Below, piece by piece: positions 1 through 5,020 of a DNA stretch of 8,975 nt. Position numbers and translations under genes: made by a program. How positions within the stretch are numbered: position 1 is the first letter of the stretch; each line of letters starts with the position of its first letter. Source of the DNA: Egerieimonas sp900552095 (GTDB lineage Bacteria > Bacillota > Clostridia > Lachnospirales > Lachnospiraceae); contig CABREP010000076.1 of NCBI GenBank assembly GCA_902469965.1, positions 1 to 8,975 of the forward strand, written 5' to 3'. The notes below the pieces were generated by a model. It was not told where the DNA came from. It did no database searches and saw only the letters and a list, made by a program, of their open reading frames with translations.

Positions 1-1054
1 ACACCAGCTGATCCAAAAGTATGGAATTACACTGATCTCACTGGGAAATGGAACGGCCTCCCGGGAGTCGGAGCAGGTGATTGTGGAACTGCTGAAGGAA
101 ATTCCGGAGCAGGTGCAGTATCTTATCACTAATGAAGCGGGAGCCTCCGTGTATTCTGCCAGCAAGCTGGCTACGGAAGAATTCCCCAATTTTGATGTGG
201 GACAGAGAAGCGCCGCTTCTATTGCAAGGCGGGTGCAGGATCCTCTGGCAGAACTGGTGAAAATTGATCCCAAGTCCATTGGCGTGGGACAGTATCAGCA
301 TGATATGAATCAGAAGAAGCTGGGAGATGCGTTAAACGGAGTAGTAGAAGACTGCGTCAACCGGGTAGGAGTGGATTTAAATACGGCTTCGGCCTCCCTT
401 CTGGAATACATTTCCGGGATCAGCAAGACACTAGCGAAGAATATTGTGGCCTATCGGGAGGAAAACGGCCGCTTCCGCAGCAGAAAAGAACTTCTCAAGG
501 TGGCAAAATTAGGGCCGAAAGCCTTTGAACAGTGCGCCGGATTTTTGCGGATCGCCGGGGGAGAAGAACCTCTTGATAACACCGGAGTTCATCCGGAGAG
601 TTATAAGGCTGCCAGGCTGCTTCTTGAGAAAACAGGGCAGGAGAAGACGTTCGGAAAAGGCGGCGCTGTATTCCTGATCCGGGATTATAAGAAGATGGCG
701 CAGGAACTGGAAGTGGGAGAGCCTACGCTGCGGGACATTGTAAAAGATCTGACAAATCCGGGCAGGGATCCCAGAGCAGATATGCCGGCGCCCATCCTGC
801 GCTCCGATGTCCTGGATATGAAGGATTTGAAAGAGGGCATGGTGTTAAAGGGAACGGTCCGCAATGTCATTGACTTCGGCGCTTTCGTGGACATCGGCGT
901 TCACCAGGATGGTCTGGTACATATCTCCCAGATTTCTGACAAATATATCAAACATCCTCTGGAGGCAGTCAGTGTGGGAGATGTGGTAGAAGTTAAGGTT
1001 ATCAGTGTGGATCAGAAGAAAAAGAGAATCGGCCTTACCATGCGGGGGCTGTAA
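1..1054 (+). CDS. tex: Tex-family S1 RNA-binding protein, C-terminal part (5' truncated by window edge)
   Basis: This is the C-terminal 350 residues of a Tex-type protein; the family is usually around 700-730 residues, so about half is missing upstream. Reading is open from base 2. It begins in the end of the YqgF/RNase H-like domain (LISLGNGTASRESEQ, then NEAGASVYSAS). A helix-hairpin-helix region follows at about residues 123-184 of the visible part (LNTASASLLEYISGIS, LGPKAFEQCAGFLRI). A C-terminal S1 domain covers about 275-348 (GMVLKGTVRNVIDFGAFVDI through KKRIGLTMR). Tex proteins are cytoplasmic nucleic-acid-binding factors linked to transcription and RNA metabolism; the exact role here is not shown. 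The apparent GTG at 77 is internal, because Tex-like sequence continues in frame upstream of it. No terminator is visible before the next gene 32 bases downstream, so read-through is possible. Confidence 0.95.
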   Translation, partial: HQLIQKYGITLISLGNGTASRESEQVIVELLKEIPEQVQYLITNEAGASVYSASKLATEEFPNFDVGQRSAASIARRVQDPLAELVKIDPKSIGVGQYQHDMNQKKLGDALNGVVEDCVNRVGVDLNTASASLLEYISGISKTLAKNIVAYREENGRFRSRKELLKVAKLGPKAFEQCAGFLRIAGGEEPLDNTGVHPESYKAARLLLEKTGQEKTFGKGGAVFLIRDYKKMAQELEVGEPTLRDIVKDLTNPGRDPRADMPAPILRSDVLDMKDLKEGMVLKGTVRNVIDFGAFVDIGVHQDGLVHISQISDKYIKHPLEAVSVGDVVEVKVISVDQKKKRIGLTMRGL

Positions 1055-1086
1055 CCGGAATGGGAAAAAGAAAGGAGTAGAGGAAG

Positions 1087-1767
1087 ATGAAACGTTCAGA
1101 AATAAATGCGGCTTTAAAAGATATGGAGAAAATGATCGAAAAGTGTGGCTTTAAGCTGCCGCCTTTCTGCCATTTTACGCCTGAAGAATGGAAGGAGAAA
1201 GGCCATGATTATGACGAAGTGCGTGAAAATATGCTGGGCTGGGATATTACAGATTATGGCCTGAATAATTTCGGCCGGGTAGGCTTTTCGCTGATTACGA
1301 TCCGCAATGGAAATCTGAAAATGCCGGAAAAATATACAAAGACATATGCGGAGAAACTTCTGTATCTGAAAGAAGGACAGACAGCCCCCATGCATTTCCA
1401 CTGGAACAAGATGGAAGACATTATTAACAGAGGCGGCGGAAATGTTCTGATTCGCGTTTATAATTCCACAGAAGATGGAAAATTTGCAGATACGGATGTA
1501 ACGGTACACTGTGACGGAAGAGAGTTTACTGTTCCGGCCGGCAGCCAGGTGAGGCTGTGTCCGGGGGAAAGTATTACCATTTACAGATATATGTATCATG
1601 ATTTTGAACAGGAAGAGGGAACCGGACCGGTACTTTTAGGAGAGGTTTCTATGTGTAATGATGATGAGCATGATAATCGTTTTTATGAGCCTGTCGGGCG
1701 GTTCCCCACAATTGAAGAGGATGAGGCGCCCTATCGTCTGCTCTGTAATGAATATCCGGAAGCGTAA
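1087..1767 (+). CDS. D-lyxose/D-mannose isomerase-like cupin
   Basis: This 226-residue protein resembles the D-lyxose isomerase family (EC 5.3.1.15 type), cytoplasmic metal-dependent cupins that interconvert aldoses and ketoses such as D-lyxose/D-xylulose and D-mannose/D-fructose. The cupin metal ligands are visible as H103 and H105 (MHFHWNKMED), E110 and H171 (YRYMYHDFEQ). These positions agree with the ligand numbering I recall for the E. coli O157 sugar isomerase. Length is normal for the family. The ATG is preceded by AAAGGAG at 1071-1077, 9 bases away. The final codons form the left arm of the terminator hairpin, and the stop codon sits in its loop. The neighbours are not sugar kinases or transporters, so the true sugar cannot be deduced from context. 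The family call is firm; the substrate is inferred from family only. Confidence 0.88.
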   Translation: MKRSEINAALKDMEKMIEKCGFKLPPFCHFTPEEWKEKGHDYDEVRENMLGWDITDYGLNNFGRVGFSLITIRNGNLKMPEKYTKTYAEKLLYLKEGQTAPMHFHWNKMEDIINRGGGNVLIRVYNSTEDGKFADTDVTVHCDGREFTVPAGSQVRLCPGESITIYRYMYHDFEQEEGTGPVLLGEVSMCNDDEHDNRFYEPVGRFPTIEEDEAPYRLLCNEYPEA

Positions 1768-1784
1768 GCTTCCGGATATTTTTT
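1751..1784 (+). terminator. Rho-independent terminator overlapping the isomerase stop codon
   Basis: A perfect 13-bp stem (1751-1763 with 1768-1780, AATATCCGGAAGC and its complement) closes a GTAA loop. The T-run at 1779-1784 overlaps the end of the right arm. The TAA stop codon (1765-1767) lies within the loop, so the last four sense codons of the isomerase are part of the stem. The right-hand T-run fits termination of the plus-strand transcript. In the minus direction the stem is followed only by ATTCATTACAG, so it should be a poorer terminator for the convergent gene. Confidence 0.9.
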
Positions 1785-1819
1785 CCCTGGTGTTTGCGAA
1801 ACCGGAGGGCAGAGCGGGA

Positions 1820-2236
1820 TTACAGCTTGTCCGGTATCTGATGATCTCTGGGATCATGGATCAGCAGGTATTTGCGGATAAAGAATAAAATTGCGATGGC
1901 GAGGACACCGATCAGCGTCTCGAAGGTGGCCAGATGTTCCACGACCATCTGCCGGGCGATGGCGAACATGAGAACCTCCACCACTGTTTCAGCCGTATGC
2001 TTGCAGAGCATTTTGATAAACTCCAGACCGACTACAAGCCCCAGTGAGCGGGACAGGAAGGTGTTGAAAAAGCTTTCTGACATATCAAGAAAAGAAAGCT
2101 GCGTCAGGTCATAGAGCAGAGAGAAGAGAGAAATTATGATTACGGTAAAGATAATAACCGAGACCACAACTTCCGTACAGCGGGCGGCCTGGTAGATGAT
2201 TTCGTTTGATTTTTTTCGCAGACTGGGGGATGACAT
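1820..2236 (-). CDS. PsiE-like small integral membrane protein
   Basis: This is a 138-residue membrane protein. It has a charged N-terminus (MSSPSLRKKS), a strong hydrophobic segment at about residues 22-44, amphipathic or hydrophobic stretches at about 56-77 and 82-98, and a last segment at about 103-122 followed by RKYLLIHDPRDH. The stretch VVEVLMFAIARQMVVEH resembles the phosphate-starvation-inducible PsiE family (PF06146), whose biochemical role is not known. That match is from memory and moderate. The start is well supported: AGGAGG on the minus strand (complement of 2242-2247) lies about 5-6 bases from the ATG. It has its own promoter (2260-2289) and diverges from the ribU unit. It converges on the isomerase, with 52 bases between the two stop codons. 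No Pho box is recognised, so phosphate regulation should not be assumed. Confidence 0.7.
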   Translation of the reverse strand: MSSPSLRKKSNEIIYQAARCTEVVVSVIIFTVIIISLFSLLYDLTQLSFLDMSESFFNTFLSRSLGLVVGLEFIKMLCKHTAETVVEVLMFAIARQMVVEHLATFETLIGVLAIAILFFIRKYLLIHDPRDHQIPDKL

Positions 2237-2259
2237 AAGATACCTCCTGATTTTTTTTC

Positions 2260-2289
2260 AGTATAACATAAGAAAGGGAAAGGAGACAA
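2260..2289 (-). promoter_or_regulatory. Predicted sigma-A promoter of the PsiE-like gene
   Basis: On the minus strand, TTGTCT (complement of 2284-2289) and TATACT (complement of 2260-2265) are separated by 18 bases. The likely transcript start is about 15 bases upstream of the ribosome binding site. It is nearly back-to-back with the plus-strand riboflavin promoter (-35 at 2300). This is from sequence matching only. Confidence 0.55.
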
Positions 2290-2299
2290 GAAAAAGAAC

Positions 2300-2328
2300 T
2301 TGAATAAGAAGGCAGAGAAGTCTATAAT
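2300..2328 (+). promoter_or_regulatory. Predicted sigma-A promoter of the FMN riboswitch-ribU unit
   Basis: TTGAAT at 2300-2305 and a perfect TATAAT at 2323-2328 are separated by exactly 17 bases. Transcription would begin around 2335, some ten bases before the first paired base of the aptamer at 2344. That is the expected arrangement for a riboswitch leader. Confidence 0.75.
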
Positions 2329-2343
2329 AGGAAAAAAGGATAA

Positions 2344-2476
2344 TTCTTCGGGGCAGGGTGACCTGTTCAGGCACAGTTCCTGGACGGGAATTCCCGATCG
2401 GCGGTACAGTCCGCGAGCCGTAAGGCTGATTTGGTGAGATTCCAAAACCGACAGTATAGTCTGGATGAAAGAAGAA
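2344..2476 (+). promoter_or_regulatory. FMN riboswitch (RFN element)
   Basis: The conserved blocks of the RFN element are readable in order. They are TTCTTCGGGGCAGGGTG (2344-2360), ATTCCCGATCGGCGGTA (2390-2406), CCGCGAGCC (2411-2419), TTGGTGAGATTCC (2431-2443) and ACCGACAGTATAGTCTGGAT (2447-2466), followed by AAAGAAGAA. The closing helix P1 pairs 2344-2349 with 2471-2476. FMN binding to the nascent RNA is known to repress riboflavin genes by transcription attenuation in Gram-positive bacteria. Here it precedes a strong terminator and then ribU. The CGGGGCAGG of the aptamer's 5' block is also complementary to the left side of that terminator, giving a plausible antiterminator. Confidence 0.96.
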
Positions 2477-2508
2477 GAGCTGAGCTGTTTTTTCTATGCG
2501 CGCGCCTG

Positions 2509-2539
2509 CCCCGGTTTCTGAGAAAACCGGGGATTTTTT
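2509..2539 (+). terminator. Riboswitch-controlled intrinsic terminator
   Basis: The stem CCCCGGTTT (2509-2517) pairs with AAACCGGGG (2524-2532) around the loop CTGAGA and is followed by A and six T (2534-2539). It lies 32 bases after the aptamer and about 94 bases before the ribU start, so it fits the expression platform of the FMN riboswitch. When FMN is bound the terminator should form. Without FMN, CCTGCCCCG (2505-2513) can pair instead with 2349-2357. Confidence 0.93.
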
Positions 2540-2632
2540 GTCCCAGAAGAGAGATTGGGGACAAAGAAGGATGGAAGAATTTCCTTTTATGTAATTTTTC
2601 ACAATGAATTCACATGAAAAGGAGAAAAGAGT

Positions 2633-3259
2633 ATGAGTGAACAGATGGTAAGAAAAACTGCAGACCGGGTCAGAGTGAGGATGATGGTTCAGATCGCTGT
2701 GCTGGGAGCGGCAGCTACGGTTTTGATGGCGCTGGAATTTCCCGTTCCTTTTCTGGCGCCGCCGTTTTATAAGCTGGATTTCAGTGAGATCCCGGTCCTG
2801 GTGGGCGCTTTTGCTCTGGGGCCGGCGGCGGGAGCGGCAATTGAACTGCTGAAGGTGCTGCTTCATATGCTGCTGCAGGGTACTCAGACTGCCGGGGTAG
2901 GGGATCTGGCAAATTTTCTGATCGGATGCTCTTATGTGATACCGGCGGCGATGATCTACCGGAGCAAGAAAACCAGGCGGAGGGCAGTGGCGGGGCTGGC
3001 GGCAGGAAGTGCCTGCATGGTTTTCGCAGGCTGTGTGATGAATGCCTTTGTTCTGCTTCCCGCCTATGCGGCGGCTTTCCGTGTGCCGGTGGAGAGTTTT
3101 GTGGAGATGGGGGCGGCGATCCATCCGGCGATCAACAGCCTGTTTCGCTTCTGTCTTCTGGCGGTAGGACCTTTCAATCTGCTCAAGGGAATCGCAGATG
3201 CAGCAGTCACCCTGCTGATCTATAAGAGAATCCGTGGACTTCTGAAAGGAGAGGTGTGA
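2633..3259 (+). CDS. ribU: Riboflavin ECF transporter substrate-binding subunit RibU
   Basis: This is a 208-residue membrane protein of the ECF transporter S-component type, responsible for riboflavin recognition and uptake together with the shared EcfA/A'/T energising module, which is not encoded in this window. The RibU-like signature is in the first half: ALEFPVPFLAPPFYKLDFSE and IPVLVGAFALGPAAGAAIE, then LKVLLHMLLQGTQTAGVGDL. Several hydrophobic helices alternate with short basic loops (YRSKKTRRR at about 109-117). Length is typical. The ATG follows AAAAGGAG (2617-2624) by 8 bases. Control by the upstream FMN riboswitch independently supports riboflavin as substrate. The stop codon is one base from the start of the Nudix gene, so the two are almost certainly co-transcribed and translationally coupled. 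Confidence 0.95.
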   Translation: MSEQMVRKTADRVRVRMMVQIAVLGAAATVLMALEFPVPFLAPPFYKLDFSEIPVLVGAFALGPAAGAAIELLKVLLHMLLQGTQTAGVGDLANFLIGCSYVIPAAMIYRSKKTRRRAVAGLAAGSACMVFAGCVMNAFVLLPAYAAAFRVPVESFVEMGAAIHPAINSLFRFCLLAVGPFNLLKGIADAAVTLLIYKRIRGLLKGEV

Positions 3260-3260
3260 G

Positions 3261-3869
3261 ATGAAAAGCAAAATTGAGAAAGTGGTGCCGCTTACAGATA
3301 CCCCCTTTGTGCGGCTGTATCAGCTGGAAGCAGTCAACAAAAAAGGAAGAAAACATCTGTATTACCTGGCCTCACGGACGATGGAGGAAGAAAATCTGAA
3401 ACTTCGCACGCACCGGGAGAAGGCGGACGGGGTCGTCATTTATGCGATAGATGCACAGGGACGGATTGTGCTGGTGCGCCAGTACCGCTGTACGATTGAT
3501 GATTACGTCTATGAGCTGCCGGCCGGACTGGTGGAAGAGGGAGAGGATTACCGGGAGGCAGCTGTACGGGAAATGAAGGAGGAAACAGGGCTTACGCTTA
3601 CGCTGGAGGAGGCACCGGCCTGGATGGAAAAGTCGCTCTATACTACGGTAGGTCTTACGGATGAAGCCTGTGCTACGGTGTACGGAAGGGCCAGCGGGGA
3701 GATTTCCAGAGAGAATCTGGAGGAAAACGAAGAGCTGGAGATCGTGCTGGCAGATCGGGAGGAAGCCCGGCGGATTCTGAAGGAAGAACGGGTGGCTTTG
3801 ATGTGCGGATATCAGCTTATGCGCTATATAAAAGAAGAGGATCCATTTTCTTTTTTGAAACAGAAGTAA
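3261..3869 (+). CDS. Nudix hydrolase, ADP-ribose pyrophosphatase-like
   Basis: This 202-residue protein has a complete Nudix box matching GX5EX7REUXEEXGU: G89, E95, R103-E104, E107-E108, G110. The N-terminal beta domain and overall length resemble ADP-ribose pyrophosphatases (NudF type), which cut ADP-ribose into AMP and ribose-5-phosphate with Mg2+. Downstream of the box, the loop that is often SPGFS(N/D)E in that subfamily reads TTVGLTDE (128-135), so the usual proline is a valine. Substrate assignment is therefore less certain, and other nucleoside-diphosphate derivatives are possible. The start ATG lies one base after the ribU stop, with AAGGAGAGG (3246-3254) as ribosome binding site inside the ribU end. 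Control by the FMN riboswitch raises the possibility of a flavin-linked role, but this is inference. Confidence 0.88.
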   Translation: MKSKIEKVVPLTDTPFVRLYQLEAVNKKGRKHLYYLASRTMEEENLKLRTHREKADGVVIYAIDAQGRIVLVRQYRCTIDDYVYELPAGLVEEGEDYREAAVREMKEETGLTLTLEEAPAWMEKSLYTTVGLTDEACATVYGRASGEISRENLEENEELEIVLADREEARRILKEERVALMCGYQLMRYIKEEDPFSFLKQK

Positions 3870-3896
3870 AAATCAGCCGAAAAATGTAAAAAAGAT

Positions 3897-3905
3897 TGTT
3901 ATAAT
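3897..3905 (+). promoter_or_regulatory. Extended -10 element, upstream copy
   Basis: TGTTATAAT forms a perfect extended -10 (TG, one base, TATAAT at 3900-3905) shortly after the Nudix stop. No clear -35 is present 17 bases upstream. The following AA makes an 11-base match (TGTTATAATAA) with the second copy 58 bases downstream. It may be a second, more distal rubrerythrin promoter. Confidence 0.45.
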
Positions 3906-3954
3906 AAGAATATCCATAAATTTTCAGAAAATCCTTTTGATTTCCAGGAAGGCC

Positions 3955-3963
3955 TGTTATAAT
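3955..3963 (+). promoter_or_regulatory. Extended -10 promoter of rubrerythrin
   Basis: TGTTATAAT (TATAAT at 3958-3963) is a perfect extended -10 about 37 bases ahead of the rubrerythrin ATG. A weak TTGATT (3937-3942) lies upstream with a short 15-base spacer, so activity probably depends on the TG motif. Transcription would start near 3970, just ahead of the AAAAGGAGG ribosome binding site. Confidence 0.6.
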
Positions 3964-3999
3964 AAAGAGGTTGACAGAGACAAAAGGAGGAGAAGAAAG

Positions 4000-4536
4000 A
4001 TGGGTAAATATGCAGGGACACAGACGGAGAAAAATCTGAAAGCAGCCTTTTCCGGAGAGTCAGAGGCCAGAAATAAGTATACGTATTTTGCATCCGTGGC
4101 AAAAAAAGAGGGATATGAGCAGATTGCAGCGCTGTTTCAGAAGACGGCGGACAATGAGAAGGAACATGCCAAGCTGTGGTTCAAGGAGTTAAACGGGATT
4201 GGAACTACGCCCGCCAATCTGATATCTGCGGCAGAAGGGGAAAATTACGAGTGGACGGATATGTATGCGGGATTTGCCAAAACGGCAGAGGAGGAAGGCT
4301 TCCCGGAACTGGCAGAAAAATTCCGCCGGATCGGGGAGATTGAGCGGCACCATGAGATGCGCTACCGGGCGCTTTTGAAGAATGTAGAGTTAAAAGAGGT
4401 ATTCCGGAAGAGTGAAATAAAAGTCTGGGAGTGCAGAAACTGCGGCCACATTGCGGTGGGAACAGCTGCGCCTGAGATCTGTCCGGCCTGTCATCATCCC
4501 CAGAGTTATTTTGAACTGCAGGCTGAGAATTATTAG
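4000..4536 (+). CDS. rbr: Rubrerythrin
   Basis: This 178-residue protein is a classical two-domain rubrerythrin, a cytoplasmic non-haem diiron peroxidase that reduces hydrogen peroxide in anaerobes. The four-helix diiron domain shows the expected carboxylate/histidine ligands: E20 (SGESEARN), E53 and H56 (NEKEHAK), E81 and E84 (GENYEW), E115 and H118 (IERHHEMR). The C-terminal rubredoxin-like domain binds one iron through C145/C148 (WECRNCGH) and C161/C164 (CPACHHP). The start at 4000 follows AAAAGGAGG (3982-3990) by 9 bases and gives the family N-terminus MGKYAGTQTEKNL. An in-frame ATG at 3937 would add 21 basic residues encoded across the promoter and is rejected. It appears monocistronic, with its own promoter and terminator. 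PerR control is common for clostridial rubrerythrins, but no full PerR box is seen here. Confidence 0.97.
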   Translation: MGKYAGTQTEKNLKAAFSGESEARNKYTYFASVAKKEGYEQIAALFQKTADNEKEHAKLWFKELNGIGTTPANLISAAEGENYEWTDMYAGFAKTAEEEGFPELAEKFRRIGEIERHHEMRYRALLKNVELKEVFRKSEIKVWECRNCGHIAVGTAAPEICPACHHPQSYFELQAENY

Positions 4537-4551
4537 AATACGGAAAGAAAA

Positions 4552-4604
4552 AGAAGCCGGGGCATGGAAGGGCAAAAACTGCATTTTTCCATGTCCCGGT
4601 TTTT
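4552..4604. terminator. Bidirectional intrinsic terminator between rubrerythrin and the arsR-like gene
   Basis: Arms 4557-4569 (CCGGGGCATGGAA) and 4587-4599 (TTCCATGTCCCGG) form a 13-bp stem with one G-U wobble. The loop can form a small inner GCA/TGC helix. Plus-strand transcripts then meet five T (4600-4604). Minus-strand transcripts meet CTTCTTTTTCTTT, the complement of the A-rich 4542-4554. It sits between two convergent stop codons (4536 and 4626) and can serve both. Confidence 0.88.
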
Positions 4605-4625
4605 CATATCCCGGCGGATGCTCTT

Positions 4626-4985
4626 TCAAGAGAGACAGGAGATCTCCATCATCTGTTCGATCATGTGGTGGAGAGACTGAGCCTTTGGTGTGCCACTTGC
4701 CCGGTAGTAAGTTTCTTTTCCGTCCCTTCGGGATTCGATCAGGCCGCTGGAGCGCAGGAGACGCAGATGGTGGGCAACGGCCGGGCTGCTCATTTCCATC
4801 ATAGAAGAGATATTAATCACACACTCTTCGCAGTGGCAGAGGATCCAGAAGATCCGGATTCTGGTGGGATCACTGAGCTGTTTGAAAATATCCGCGAGGA
4901 TCTGGAAGTATTCGGTGGCGGGCATATGGGTCTGAAGCTGTTCCATGGATTGGCCGTGCTGATGCGGCAGGGTGAAATTTTTCAT
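4626..4985 (-). CDS. ArsR/SmtB-family transcriptional regulator
   Basis: This 119-residue winged-helix repressor has the ArsR core: LADIFKQLSDPTRIRIFWIL (residues 30-49), then the recognition helix region SSPAVAHHLRLLRSSGLIES (66-85) and the wing RRDGKETYYRA. ArsR proteins bind operator DNA as dimers and release it on metal or other signal binding. The metal-site region reads CHCEECVIN (C50, C52, C55). The classical ELCVC pair is thus altered: its second Cys is replaced by Asn57, while an extra C-x-C lies just before. C117 lies near the C-terminus. The ligand is therefore unknown. It follows the MFS gene by 35 bases on the same strand and probably shares its promoter. AAGGAG (complement of 4999-5004) is 13 bases from the ATG, slightly long; M14 and M21 are weaker alternatives. 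Confidence 0.9.
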   Translation of the reverse strand: MKNFTLPHQHGQSMEQLQTHMPATEYFQILADIFKQLSDPTRIRIFWILCHCEECVINISSMMEMSSPAVAHHLRLLRSSGLIESRRDGKETYYRASGTPKAQSLHHMIEQMMEISCLS

Positions 4986-5020
4986 AATAGAATATCAACT
5001 CCTTCTTATGTTGTAGTGTA

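Noticed and set aside
1114..1599. 161-codon open frame on the minus strand within the isomerase
   Set aside because: It is antisense to a well-matched cupin with all metal ligands; no ribosome binding site or domain seen.
2614..2640. Eight-codon upstream frame overlapping the ribU start
   Set aside because: Its ATG has no ribosome binding site of its own and it contains the ribU ribosome binding site; riboswitch control already explains regulation.
2258..3271. 337-codon open frame on the minus strand across ribU and the riboswitch
   Set aside because: It is antisense to a convincing RibU and to the FMN riboswitch, with Arg/His/Ser-rich shadow composition and no start signal.
3898..3914. PerR box ahead of rubrerythrin
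   Set aside because: Only one half (TTATAAT) matches; the second half (AGAATAT) agrees with the palindrome at about four of seven positions, and the same 11-mer is explained as an extended -10.
3937..3999. Upstream in-frame ATG extending rubrerythrin by 21 residues
   Set aside because: The extension runs through the extended -10 promoter and the ribosome binding site; the family N-terminus begins at 4000 with ideal AAAAGGAGG spacing.
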